This document shows, one piece after another, positions 36,666 to 49,099 of a stretch of 64,000 bases of DNA. This DNA is from Merluccius polli. Lineage: Eukaryota > Chordata > Actinopteri > Gadiformes > Merlucciidae. The stretch covers positions 25,001-89,000 of the forward strand of contig JAOPHQ010005450.1 of NCBI GenBank assembly GCA_030340625.1. Reading direction: 5' to 3'. The position numbers and the translations under genes are program-made. Under the pieces are notes generated by a model that saw nothing but the letters and a program-made list of their open reading frames with translations, was not told the origin of the DNA and did no database searches. Every line of letters starts with the position of its first letter. The stretch's first letter is position 1.

Positions 36666-38308
36666 ATAGTGTGAGAGAAATAGAGAGAAAAGCAGGAGGT
36701 GGAAGACCAAGAGAGTAAGGAATAAAGTAGAGATTAATATGCATATGCAAAGTATGAGTAAAAAACAGTTGTCGGGCGATCAAAGAAAAACTTGTATCAG
36801 TGTATAAAATAAGTAAAAGGTAGCGATTGCAGAGAGAAAGCGAGGAAAATCAGAGAGAAAAGAAAGAGATGGAGGATGAGATGTGTGGGGGGAGGCTAAA
36901 GATAAAAATAGCAGAAACAATAAATTACATGTTTAAAGTGTGTGCGTGTGTGTGTGTGTGTGTGTGATTGTCATTGAACAGCCATGAGTGTAAAGTGTCT
37001 GTGTCACCCCCAATTCACATCAAAACTGTTGCATAAGCAGTAAAGCCGTAAAGCCATTTCACACGTGTCCAATTCACAACAGCTCTGTCTTCCCTTCCAC
37101 CATTAAATAACACACACGCTATTTAGGTCAAAGGTAATATAATAGCTATGATCAGAACGTTTACATTTTACATCATTCAAACTGATTTACTCCATTTACA
37201 AACCATTTGGAGACTGTTTAGTTGGACGAGTTCATGAGCGTTCATTAACCTCTGGAATCCACATTAGGACCGTCACCTCAGCAACTTATATGGTTGATGC
37301 ATATCTAGCCAAGCTCGGTGTGCATCAGACCGAGAACCTAAATACGTATGTTTTGAATCAAACTCTATGGGCGCCTGCGTGAGAGCGAATTATGTCACCA
37401 ACTGTTTATTGATGAAACAAAGTTTACCGATTATTTCCAAATCGCATATGAATTTTGCTTGGGTCCTTCCAATTCAATTTCATATGTTAAAGCGACTTAT
37501 CAGTGCAATCATCCAGAGGCAAAACTCCTGGATAGTTACTTGGATAGTTTATTGATAGGGGACCACCTGATTCTGCTGCTTTACTTACTCCCGTTTCTCT
37601 TCTCGTGCACTGATTCCCTGAACAGCCAATCAGAGAGATTTTTCTCACAAGCGACGACATGTTCAAGCGGCCGAAAAGCCACCATCACACTTCGACTAGT
37701 GCCGACGATGTGAGACACGCAGCAAAAACTACAGCCACCGACACTCAGCGACGGCTCGAGTTCGATCGTCGGCCAGCTTGGCGTAAATTACAACCTGAGA
37801 TCTATAGCCCCTCGGCCTGCCCTGCTTCCTGGCTGTGAAGCGTATCCCTCCTCTCTCTCTGTTGTGCTTTTCTCAAAGGAGCTGAAATTAGGTTCCTGAT
37901 TCCCCCCATCCAGAGGAAAAATTGAGACCGGATGAGGGTGTGTGTGGGATTATACGCTGCATTGTGGAGCTTACATCTATTCCTGTCTGCTTGGAGGAGC
38001 CAGGCAGGCTAGGTGGGCCCCTGGTGCTGAGAGTATGAAAACTGTTCTGAAGGGATGGGGGGGTTACAAAAAAGCAGACTTGAGCATCACACACACACAC
38101 ACAGCCAAACAGCAAGAGACACATGTGAACGTACACACACATCAAACATCTGCACACGCTATATGACATACATACAAGCAAAAGTCAAGCTTCGTGCAAT
38201 GCGTTTTTTTTTAAAATTATTGTTAGAGTTTATTTGTTTTCATTGCTGCATTTTGAAAAATGTGTCCATCTTTTAGGAGCAGTAGGTCATTGTTTGTGTA
38301 ATACCACC
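36666..38308. other. No gene recognised
   Basis: Unique sequence with a small (TG)n at 36939-36967 and a CpG-richer stretch at 37600-37800 that looks like repeat sequence (gccgacgatgtgagacacgc); nothing coding. Confidence 0.5.
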
Positions 38309-39086
38309 TGTGTTGACAGTGCCGGTTCTAACCTCCATGGGGCCCTAAGCAAAATCCTGTTAAGGGGCCCTCCTATCTGAACTCTGCGGGCCAAAATATA
38401 ACCATGTTTTACAGTCACCTTTACTAGTCTTGTCTTTGGGGTAAGAAAAATCCTGTCTTGGTTTGAATGGACCTCTGCGCACAAACTCAGTTCGCATAGA
38501 GTCTGTTAAGACTGGAGGCCAGTCTGCTGGGTCATTTGGTGGAGCGGTTTTAGGGTCTGGGCTGCTTGTACTGGCTGTTCAAAAGTGACTTATATTAACA
38601 CTACATGAGTTAAAAGTAATTGTTTCAAATTCAAATACATTTGAAAAGCCTACAACTAATAGTTGCAATAACCACAGCACAGGCTATAACAATATGAAAA
38701 ATGACAATAATAAGTTTCCATATGAACAAAAACCATAACTGTTCAGATAGCCAATGTTGTTATTTAAATGTTATTAAATGAATTACAATGAATATGTTTA
38801 ATACTTCATGCTTATAATTTAGACTACCTGCTATGTGTATAGGCTATCTAGTGTGCAGGCAGCACAGCAAATCAAAATTCAACTAAATATTTAGGCTAGT
38901 CAAAGTTAATCCTTTTGCCTTCTTTCCATTTGATAAAGGCGTTCAGTTGTATCTAAGCCAAGCCAACTAACGTTGGACTGAAATACAGTGATGGGCAGTA
39001 GCGTCGACGCTACAAGCTGTGAGGATGTCACATGCTGTGAGGATGTCATCGCGCCTATCGCATGATTTAGACTTGACGGTTTCGGC

Positions 39087-39470
39087 AGACAACCCGTTCT
39101 CATCCCAACTCGTAATATAGGCTACCGACGATTTGTCACGCCCCTAGACGTCTGATACTTACTGATGCAAAAGGTACCCTCCCGCATCTGTGTGAAACGA
39201 TCTGGGTTCTCATAAACCCGATCGCGGTGGTAAGAGACGAGCAGAGTCTACAGCGTCCGCTCGCAGAGCAGAGTCTACAGCGTCCGCAGTCTACTGTGAA
39301 ACAATTCACTCCAAAAAGGGTTATGGGTTATGGTTAGGGTTATGGTTAGGGTTATGGTTATGGTTAGGGTAGTCTATCACCGCGACCGGGTTATTATTGG
39401 AGTGAATGGACGCTGTAGACTCTGCTCTGCGAGCGGACGCTGTAGTTGGGATGAGAACGGGCTGCGGTTG
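39087..39470. mobile_element. Nested TIR element with telomere-like core
   Basis: The left end acaacccgttctcatcccaa and the right end ttgggatgagaacgggctgc are inverted. A second inverted pair lies inside (tctacagcgtccgctcgcag against ctgcgagcggacgctgtaga). The centre, 39318-39372, is gggttatggttagggttatg repeated, a degenerate TTAGGG-like tract. Confidence 0.7.
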
Positions 39471-39682
39471 AGTATGTGGGGATTTTTTCGGTCGCAATTG
39501 GGTTGCACATTTTTAAAAGTGGTGGGGACAAAATTCAAATTATAAATAGTGGTGGGGACCAGGGCCGGATTAGCCAATGCGTTTTCTGGGCACGGGCCCA
39601 GGGGCCCGGCCATAGAGGGGGCCCGGCGTTCAGATCTTTTTTTTTTTTTTCCCGCGGTAATTCCGCTTCATCTTCTTATCGC

Positions 39683-40386
39683 TGTGTTCCCACCAAACGC
39701 GATGAACGCGATTTAGTCGCGCGTAAAATGAAATCGCGTCGCGCTAGACGCTCCAGTTTTGACGCTGGTCCAATATGCCAAAAAACACCTCATCGCGGCA
39801 TCGCGGCATCGCATCGGGCGACGAGCCCGCCCAAACAACAACATTTCTTCCGCCATTTCATTCTCTCGTCGACCATGGCTGAGATAACCACCTGCTCTGC
39901 CCAGAACTGGTGCTTCATAGCCGGCCATAACCTCGTTGTTATCCAGTGGAAAACAATCGCTAAAAAAAAAGAAGTAAAAAAGATCTGTGTGTGTGTGTGT
40001 GTGTGTGTGTGCCCCCCAACTTTGATTATGGTCAATATATAATATAATATCATATAATATATCATATAAAACATGTATCATTGTGCAACACTGTGTACGT
40101 CCGTACGTCAGCACGTCGGTGACGATCTCAAAGCTGATTGGCTGTCGCGGCGCGTCTTCACGCGAATTCGCCGCAAAAGTTCAATTATTTCAACTCGAGC
40201 GATGAAGCGTCATCGCGCCGGGCGACGCGATGGAAGCGATTTTTCGCGGCCAACGCGTCCATCGCGCCGCGCTATCGCGTCCATCGCATCGCCCGGCGCG
40301 ATGACGCGTCTAATCGCGTGTTTGCATTGACTTTACATGTAATCTCGACGCGCGATGAAGCGTCATCGCGTTTGGTGGGAACACAC
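39683..40386. mobile_element. 0.7 kb CpG-rich TIR element
   Basis: The left end tgtgttcccaccaaacgcga and the right end tcgcgtttggtgggaacaca are perfectly inverted over more than 20 bp. The interior is dense in cgcgatg/catcgcg words on both strands. A possible tat target duplication flanks it. A (TG)n tract sits at 39987-40010. No transposase ORF can be defended. Confidence 0.8.
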
Positions 40387-41010
40387 CGTATCACTTGTAG
40401 GCACTAGCTGTCGCTATTTAGGCTACCTGTCGCAAGTTTGACTGAAGTGGAGACGGGGGGAGGGGGCCTTAATTAACCTGCGGGGCCCTACGCAACTTGC
40501 GTAGTGTGCGTATAGGGAGAACCGGCTATGTGTGTTGATTAGTGATTATGTTCACTTGCTATTTAAGTTTATGCCACTTGTTGTCTATTCTTTGTGTTTC
40601 TGTGTTGGATTCTGTATTCTGTGTTTCTTTTGCATTTTAGTAAAGCAAATGCATTCTCATTTCCCCCTGCTTTGTGTTGTGAGTTTGAATCTCGGCAATC
40701 GGGTTCATCTGGAAGAAGACCAGTGTGGAACTGACCGGAGGAAATCCACATGAACGTGGTGGGAACAAAGTAAGGACCAGGACCTTCACCTTGCAGAGTG
40801 GCAGCAGTGTTGAGCATCGTGACACCCGCCTGGCTCTCTTTCTCCCAGCGCACATCTTGAATATTAAATACGAAATAACAACCCATTCTGTGTGTATCAC
40901 ATCCTCCACTCCTCCCCAGCCCCCCCGAGTAAGGAAGAGAGGGATGGATAGAGTGAGAGAGCGACCAAGAGAGAGCGAGGGGTAGGTGGTGTGGGAGGTG
41001 TAAGGAACAC

Positions 41011-41031
41011 GGGGGGGGGGGGGGGGGGGGG
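41011..41031. repeat. Poly(G) run
   Basis: About 21 consecutive G. Confidence 0.95.
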
Positions 41032-41275
41032 AGCGAGAGGAGTAGGAAGAGTTTCAAGTGTAAACTAACCCTGAGGAGATACCCAGGGAGATGGGTCCCG
41101 TCACTCAGAACCCTTTAAAAGAGTTAACAATGTTAAAACATTTTAATGACAGCAACGACGGATCACCAAGCATGTGTCAAATAAAATATTAGAGCACGAT
41201 GTAACCTCGAGTTGAGGATGACATCTGTAGTCAATCATCCCCCACTTGGACGATTATGGTAATAAAGGATACACC

Positions 41276-41559
41276 CTTCGGCCAGCTAAATATTTAATAT
41301 CCTCAAAAGACCCTCTCCACAGAGGTGTCATCCTAGGACAAACAGGTGTCACTCATAACACTAACTATAGGTCTGCTACTTTTATGTTCCAGGGCACGGG
41401 TAGTAGACTAAACTAGTGAAGATAAGTCTACTACCCGTGCCCTGGTACATAATAGTAACAGACCCATAACTAATGTTATGAGCGACACCTGTTTATCCTA
41501 AGATGACACCTCTGTGGAGAGGGTCTTTTAAGAATAATAAATATTTAGCTGGAACGAAG
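41276..41559. mobile_element. 284-bp foldback (palindromic) element
   Basis: Two arms of about 125 bp, roughly 90% complementary, start cttcgg-ccagctaaatat and end atatttagctggaacgaag. They are separated by a spacer of about 17 bp (taaactagtgaagataa). Half-copies occur at 16255-16370 and 48766-48885. No coding capacity. Confidence 0.9.
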
Positions 41560-42332
41560 AGTTAGTCCTTCATTATAAACCTTCATTATAGATTCTCCAT
41601 TGCTACATGGAGTTTATTTTCAAAATCTTGCTCCTCTCTTCTTGCTCTTTTAAGCTGTCAAATCTACAGCACCTTTAATCTGTTATATTACCCTGGACAC
41701 AGAACAAGTAGAAGATATTTTGAACCATATAACTCATTTAGTTGAGCAGTCATAAAATAAGGAGTGATTTGATGATAAGAAATATTACATGTAAGTATTT
41801 TACATGCAGACATTTGAAGGATTACACTTACCTACGTCTCAAACTGCACCTAAGTATTAATAATATTACAATTGCCTGACAATAGCCTACAATAGTGCTA
41901 TGAAATGTGGCTAGCAGTTAGCATAATGTTAAAATCGAATACTCAATGAATATGAAAATAGTAGGGCACAACACGCATTCACAATCAACAGCAGAAACCA
42001 TCAGAGCTGCTTTTTCTCATTGATAAAGATTAATAAATGTGGTGTGAGGAAGACAGATATTAATGCAGAAAGTGTTACCCACCATCTCTGGCAGCCTGTT
42101 GTTCACAAACAACCCACTACCTTGACGTGTTGAAGCAACATCCATTGTACATGTTGGCATATTCATGAATATTTACGTGGAGCAACAGTCAACCTCTAAG
42201 TTGACAATTAACACCCGGGCACAATCTGTCCGTGTCACCTTGGGATATTATTATTTGCATAAAAATAAAAATTGTTCTTCACTATCAAACACATAGGAGG
42301 GAGGTGCTAGTAAACTGTAGAGTTCACACGAG

Positions 42333-42335
<3 letters not shown>

Positions 42336-42399
<64 letters not shown>
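42336..42399. repeat. (AC)n
   Basis: About 64 bp of AC. Confidence 0.97.
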
Positions 42400-42559
42400 A
42401 CATTCTCTGTCATTCTTCCACCTCCACACCCACAGGCCATTTCAGGGCATAACTAATTTGAGAGTCTGAGCGCATGGCTTATCTCTGAGTGTATTATGTT
42501 TATCTAAGTCAACCCACATTAACCTGTCTCTAATTCCATCAGAACAAGACTCCTGGTTG

Positions 42560-44540
42560 TCGTGACGATGCTAACACCTGTGACGCTATGGTAGAACACA
42601 TGTGATGCTATCATGCTATGGTAGAACATGTGATGCTATCATGCTATGGTAGAACACATGTGATATTATGGTAGAACACATGTGATGTTATGGTAGAACA
42701 CATGTTATGTTATGGTAGAACACATGTTATGTCATCATGCTATGGTAGAACACATGTTATGGTAGAACACATGTGATACTATGGTTGAACACAAGTTATG
42801 TTATGGTAGAACACATGTGATACTATGGTTGAACACATGTGATATTATGGTAGAACACATGTGATGCTCTGGTTGAACACATGTTATTCTATGGTAGAAC
42901 ACATGTGATGCTTTGGTTGAACACATGTGATGCTCTGGTTGAACACATGTGATGCTTTGGTAGAACACATGTGATGCTTTGGTTGAACACATGTGATGCT
43001 ATGGTTGAACACAGGTGATGCTATGGTAGAACACATGTGATGATATGGTTGAACACATGTGATGCTATGGTAGAACACATGTGATGCTATGGTTGAACAC
43101 TTTATGCTATGGTTGAACACATGTGATGCTATGGTTGAACACATGTGATGCTATGGTAGAACACATGTGATGTGATGGTAGAACATGTGATGCTATGGTA
43201 GAACACATGTGATGGTATGGTAGAACACATGTGATGCTCTGGTTGAGCACATGTGATGTTATGGTAGAACACATGTGATGCTCTGGTTGAACACATGTGA
43301 TGCTATGGTTGAATACATGTGATGCTTTGGTTGAACACAGGTGATGCTATGGTAGAACACATGTGATGCTATGGTTGAACACATGTAATGCTATGGTAGA
43401 ACACATGTGATGCTATGGTAGAACACATGTGATGCTATGGTTGAACACAGGTGATGCTATGGTAGAACACATGTGATGCTTTGGTTGAACACATGTGATG
43501 CTATGGTTGAACACAGGTGATGCTATGGTAGAACACATGTGATGCTATGGTTGAACACAGGTGATGCTATGGTAGAACACATGTGATGCTATGGTTGAAC
43601 ACATGTGATGCTATGGTAGAACACATGTGATGCTTTGGTTGAACACATGTGATGCTATGGTTGAACACAGGTGATGCTATGGTAGAACACATGTGATGCT
43701 ATGGTTGAACACAGGTGATGCTATGGTAGAACACATGATGCTATGGTAGAACACATGTGATGCTATGGTAGAACACAGGTAATGCTATGGTTGAACACAT
43801 GTGATGTTATAGTAGAACACATGTGATGTTATGGTAGAACACATGTGATGTCATCATGCTATGGTAGAACACATGTTATGTTATGGTAGAACACATGTGA
43901 TACTATGGCTGAACACATGTGATATTATGGTAGACCACATGTGATGTTATGGTAGAACATGTGATGCTCTGGTTGAACACATGTGATGCTTTGGTTGAAC
44001 ACGTGATGCTATGGTTGAACACAGGTGATGCTATGGTAGAACACATGTGATGCTATGGTTGAACACGTGATGCTATGGTAGAACACATGTGATGCTATGG
44101 TTGAACACTTGATGCTATGGTTGAATACGTGATGCTATGGTAGAACACATGTGATGCTATGGTTGAACACTTGATGCTATGGTTGAACACGTGATGCTAT
44201 GGTTGAACACATGTGATGGTATGGTAGAACACATGTGATGTGATGGTAGAACACATGTGATGTGATGGTAGAACACGTGATGCTATGGTAGAACACAGGT
44301 GATGTGATGGTAGAACACGTGATGCTATGGTAGAACACAGGTGATGTGATGGTAGAACACGTGATGCTATGGTAGAACACAGGTGATGCTATGGTAGAAC
44401 ACAGGTAATGCTATGGTTGAACACATGTGATGTTATAGTAGAACACATGTGATGTTATGGTAGAACACATGTGATGTTATGGTAGAACAAATGTGATGTT
44501 ATGGTAGAACACATGTGATGTTATGGTAGAACACATGTAC
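42560..44540. repeat. 22-bp minisatellite, about 89 copies
   Basis: The unit is gaacacatgtgatgctatggtt or ...ggta. Two sub-variants (tagaacacatg and ttgaacacagg) alternate over long stretches (about 43000-43730), giving a 44-bp higher-order period. Deleted units of 15-20 bp and tatcatgctatgg insertions mark the edges. Open frames across it are periodic artefacts. Confidence 0.97.
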
Positions 44541-45137
44541 AACAACTGTAGGCTGAGGGTGTGCGGGAGGGAGTGTCAGCCAGAGTGACAGAGATGTAGT
44601 CTCAGCACTGTGGAGTACAGCACTGTGATTATACCAGCACTGTGATCAGCAGTTCCTGCACTACACTCACAAAATACACGCAAGTCCTTCAATTATCGAC
44701 TTCAAGAGAAACTGTGAACCTCTCTCTCTGACAATATCTGTTTTAAATTGACCTCACGTTAACAACTCAGTCAACTCTGTATGAATATTTCAGCAATCAT
44801 TCACTGCATTCTCTCATCAAACACAAAATGAAAGCAGGTTATTCACATAAGAGGTCCACAATTTCAATTGCATGCACTCTTTTTAAATCAATAAAACAAA
44901 GAGAGTCCATGCAATTCCCTCAACTAACGTCATTTAGAATGGAGATTATTATTGTTTTGTATCCAAGAAATTCAACAATGGATCCATAAACTCCCTAACC
45001 GGTAACCTTAAAACCTAAAACCTGATGATGACCTGTGTCTGTATTCATTCAATGGTTCTGTGTTCTTGTCTGGGATCGAACACATCAGTAACGTTACGTT
45101 CAGGGATGTTCCTGTTTAGAAGAGAACACATTGCTAA

Positions 45138-45972
45138 GGCTGCTTTACACAAAACCTTCACACAACTGGCAGGTTGCAAATTGCATGAAGCATAATTTCC
45201 ATGCAACTTGACAGTTACACTAAGCAATTCTAAAATAATCAGTCTCATGCAACACGATTTAATAGTTTATTTCACTAAAATTAGCTAGCTAGGTAATTTT
45301 TCATCAGTTGTATTGTTTTCTCGCTAGATTATTATTATCAAGTGGGAAGTGTCATTGTAACGACATTTGCATCTTTGTATCTTATTTCGTATCGTTTTCT
45401 CGCTGGATAATATCAATTTGGACATGTTGTGTCGCTTTTTCTTCTGGCACTGGCTAGCTACTTTGTTTCATAATGGCTGTCCTGGAGGATAGGAAGAGAG
45501 CCATCGTGCATTAATGCTTAGTGATATGCTGGAGGAAAAAAAAACACCTAAAAAGGCTAAACGTCTGTGGGTGAAGGACTTGCTACTCAAAAGAGAGACC
45601 AATGGATAATTTTCACACTCTATTCAAAGAGCTTGATCCAATGAGCCTCCGGTGAGTGGTTCTCTCTTTGATTCAAAGAAAATAAATAAATAAATAATTA
45701 GCTCTCTGTTGCCTCCTTGTGACATCAGTATGAAATTGTGAGTTGAAATCAATCAGTTGAAATCGGTTGAAATGATCCCGCATCAACGGGAGTTTGGCGT
45801 AATCATCTGATCAGCGTTTTGATTGGCTGTTGCATGAAACTAGTTTCACAAAGTTGAGAGTTTCAGGCAAGTTTTGCAGAGGGCTTTACACCATGCAACT
45901 TAATTGCAACTTAGTTTCACCTAAGTTTCAACCAACTAAGGTTGGGTGAAGTTTCACCGTGTAACGCCAGCC
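45138..45972 (+). mobile_element. Internally deleted Harbinger-type transposon
   Basis: The ends ggctgctttacac and gtgtaacgccagcc are inverted, and TAA flanks both sides (45135-45137 and 45973-45975), the 3-bp duplication typical of PIF/Harbinger. It retains one transposase exon. The sequence cgttcagggatgttcctgtt occurs just outside both ends (45099-45118, 45981-46000, one mismatch), so the flanks are themselves duplicated. Confidence 0.75.
45473..45651 (+). pseudogene. Harbinger transposase first-exon relic
   Basis: The exon starts MAVLEDRKRAIVH, then frameshifts: ALMLSDMLEEKKTPKKAKRL, WVKDLLLKRETNG, then FHTLFKELDPMSLR. It ends at a donor-like CTCCG/GTGAGT (GT at 45652). This matches the N-terminal region of fish HARBI1-like transposases (KR-WVKDWLLKRxxxGAFHTL). 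The catalytic exons are missing. Confidence 0.6.
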
Positions 45973-47032
45973 TAAGGTTACATTCAGGGATGTTCTTGTT
46001 TAGCACATTAGTCTCATCTGAGTTGACATGACACCTGAGAGTTGTCTTGAAGGGTGCTATTAAATGTTCGTACCCCTGATGGCATCTTTGGCTCACCTCG
46101 CTACTTCTGAGCCAGCCCTTCAACATAGATATTGGGCTAATCCAAGCGCATGGTGTAAGGACTATAAATTGGATATGGCAGATTTGTTGAAACCACATCC
46201 AGCTGATAAATCTTGGGAGAAATTTAAAGGCTGTAATGATACACGAGGCAAGGGGCTGTTGCAGCAATCACCTCTACGTTAAATGAGATACTAAAGTATG
46301 TCCGCACAGCTACTGGACTCGCAAATAAATCAATAAGTTGCAACTAAAAAAAGATTCACGTTGCAATTAAAGTTTCATGCAAAACAAATCCTGCACTTCA
46401 AAGTGTGCAATTTCATTAGGAAAACAGAGGGTGTAATATAGTCATAACTGAAAGGAGAGAGAGAGTAAGAGATGGATACATTAATGCATCACCAATATGG
46501 CAGAAACTAAAAAAATATCCAGCCATTAATGCACTATTTAAACATCGCAATTAATTAAAATGCAATGCAAAACAACATTAATGCCGAGGATGGCAGTGGG
46601 CAGAACATTATGATTCTGTGTTAGCATTGCTAAGCATCTCTATAGGCTGAACTGCAATGTTATCAATGCAAATGGCTCTCCAAACTAGTGTGCACCTTGA
46701 CCAGACAAGAGCACACTTATGAAGTCAAGTGTGTTTTCATGGTGGAGTCCGGTGTGTAGATAGAGTGGAGACTAGTGTAAAATCAATGCCCCCGTGGAAA
46801 ACGTCTTTGCATTGTTTTACCACATGTTTGATATCATAACCTGGCTCATTCCTCCTGTGTGGCCTTATTTGTTCCTGGAAGCTTCCATGATTACACGGTC
46901 AGTACTCATGAAGATTTAGCACCTCTCCTCCTTCTCAAGGCTTGTTTTAGCCCCTCAAACTATTTGGCAGATGATAAAAAAGATCTGATCCTACAACACT
47001 CGGATCAGCACTGGGACAGCTCTGTGGCAGGC

Positions 47033-47034
<2 letters not shown>

Positions 47035-47079
<45 letters not shown>

Positions 47080-47398
47080 ATGGATGTAGATGCGAACCGT
47101 GCAAGTATGTAATGAAATTAACATGGATAACAAGCAATAAAATGGGCTGGCCTGCCACCTGGTGTAAGGACATGACATTACAGCACACTGGGCAAAATGA
47201 GCAGCACAGCATCGCTACTATTTTGACATCTGTAGCCACTAGTAGACAGACAGACACGACAGACAGATAGACAGACCGAGAGACGGATTGACAGACAGGG
47301 ACAGAGTGAGTGAGTGAGTGAGTGAGTGAGTGAGTGAGTGAGTGAGTGAGTGAGTGAGTGAGTGAGTGAGTGAGAGAGAGAGAGAGAGAGAGAGAGGG
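47035..47398. repeat. (AC)n and (GAGT)n tracts
   Basis: AC at 47035-47079; GAGT at 47305-47372 running into GA to 47396. Confidence 0.95.
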
Positions 47399-47491
47399 AT
47401 TTTGGTAGAACAAAGAGATGAAATGGTTAATGAGCCACTAGTACAACACACCAGCTGAGCAGACTGCTGGGAACCATAGTGAGATATGCGC

Positions 47492-47493
<2 letters not shown>

Positions 47494-47548
<55 letters not shown>

Positions 47549-47713
47549 AGAGAGAGAGAGAGAGAAGGTTGGCAAGGGGTTAATGGATCAATAGATGGGA
47601 TGGGAGAAGAGAAAGGCAGAGTACGATGGGGAGAAGATAAGACAAAGGAGGGAGATATAGAGACAGAGAGCGAGAGAGAGAGCTAGAGAGAGAGAGAGAG
47701 AGAGAGAGAGAGC

Positions 47714-47776
<63 letters not shown>

Positions 47777-47900
47777 AGAGAGAGAGAGAAGGTTGGCAAG
47801 GGGTTAATGGATCAGTGGATGGGATGGGAGAAGAGAACGGCAGAGTATGATGGGGAGAAGATAAGGAATAAAGGAGGGAGATATAGAGACAGAGAGAGAG
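47494..47900. repeat. GA-rich block containing a 230-bp tandem duplication
   Basis: The segment aaggttggcaaggggttaat...ggagatatagagacagag occurs at 47566-47670 and again at 47799-47895 with few changes, separated by GA tracts with agctagag interruptions. Confidence 0.92.
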
Positions 47901-48765
47901 TGAGAGAAAGAGAGACATGGGAATAGCAACAGATCAAAGCAAGCATTCATGGTTTGTTGGGTACCTTACGCCCCTCTCCCCTCCCCCTCTCTCTAGCCCT
48001 CTTGATGTTCATCTCTCGCCAAAACACCTCTCCTTCTCCATAGTATTTTCATCCCGTTTTTCTGTACAACTTTTTATCCATTTAATCCATCTTTACCCTC
48101 AATCACACCCAGCCCCCACCTACCCTCTCAATCATTCTCCCTCTCTCCACCTTGGCACTCTTCCTTTACCATGTGCCCTTTTTATATCTGAGATCTCTCT
48201 CTCTCTCTCTCTCTCTCTCTTCATTGTGCCCTTTTCTCTGTGATCTTTTTCACCCTCTTAGTTTACGAAATGTGTGAAAGACACACATACACACACACAC
48301 CTCACTTCAAGCATATGTTTCCCTCTTCGACACTCCTCCTTCATCATTAGGAGAACCCTAGTCTACAAACACATCAACACATACAGGCACGTTTCCAATA
48401 TACAAGACAACAAAAAATATGAACAATTACATAGTGGTATTGTAGAACAGGTTATGCCCTATAATGTGAACATTTAACTGTCATGAATGTTATAGGTACA
48501 TTTTTATAGTTATAGTTCTGCTTTCTTCGACTGAGAACTAAAGTGACTTTCACATTACAATGGTGATAGCGGCAATAGGCACTGCGCCTGCTGCTTTGCA
48601 AAGCACAGTGGTGATAGAAAATGATGATGAGACAGATGTTTACAAAATACAATGGGGAGATATTATGAGCTATTGATTTCAATATAATTAGACAAAGAAA
48701 GAGACCATACTTGCAGTCCAGATCGGTTCCAAACATATGTGGCTCAATATAGACTCAAGTTTAAA

Positions 48766-48885
48766 CTAGTGAAGATAGGTCTACTGCCCGTGCCCTGGTA
48801 CATAAAAGGAGTAGACACATAATTAGTGTTATGAGCGACACCTATGTTTGTCCTACGATGACACCTCCGTGAAAAGGGTCTATTC
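48766..48885. repeat. Half-copy of the foldback element
   Basis: actagtgaagataggtctac to gaaaagggtctatt matches the spacer plus right arm of 41276-41559. Confidence 0.8.
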
Positions 48886-49035
48886 CTGTCCGCTTGAAAC
48901 AATATTTGTCAAGAACAACCAAATAATTTGTAAAGCAACACATAGGCTATGTTCGGAACCGCATACTAACTTTGAGTACTGTGTTCCCAACACAGCCATA
49001 GAAAGATGGTTTGGTGTGGCAAGGTGGGACCTTGG

Positions 49036-49037
49036 GA

Positions 49038-49074
<37 letters not shown>

Positions 49075-49099
49075 AATATTAATAATAATAATAATAATG
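49036..49099. repeat. (TTA)n meeting (TAA)n
   Basis: ATT/TTA units switch to TAA/ATA near 49070, so the tract is close to self-complementary. Confidence 0.93.

Larger units (their letters stand above)
38317..40530. mobile_element. 2.2 kb hAT-type element with perfect 8-bp target duplication
   Basis: The termini cagtgccggttct and agaaccggctatg are inverted repeats. The octamer tgtgttga occurs exactly at 38309-38316 and again at 40531-40538. Inside each end are ggggccctaagcaa and ggggccctacgcaa, the motif also found in the hAT at 21412. No transposase is visible. At least two TIR elements are nested inside (39087-39470 and 39683-40386). Confidence 0.88.

Noticed and set aside
35800..36783. 327-residue minus-strand ORF
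   Set aside because: It contains the genuine PLPPR2 exon 35875-36063 but reads through the acceptor into a pyrimidine repeat on one side and past the donor on the other.
39316..39372. True telomere or chromosome end
   Set aside because: Degenerate, only about 55 bp and inside a TIR element.
39476..40042. 188-residue ORF
   Set aside because: It crosses the border of a nested TIR element and a TG tract; no domain.
40640..40760. Candidate missing first coding exon of PLPPR2 (ccccctgctttgtgttgtg resembles a Pro-Cys-Phe-Val stretch)
   Set aside because: It is on the plus strand, the frame hits a stop, and it lacks the expected donor.
42801..43144. ORFs with a repeated CSTIASHVFNHSIT pattern
   Set aside because: Periodic translation of the 22-bp minisatellite.
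42560..44540. Possible CRISPR-like array
   Set aside because: The 22-bp units are directly adjacent with no spacers, in a vertebrate genome; a minisatellite.
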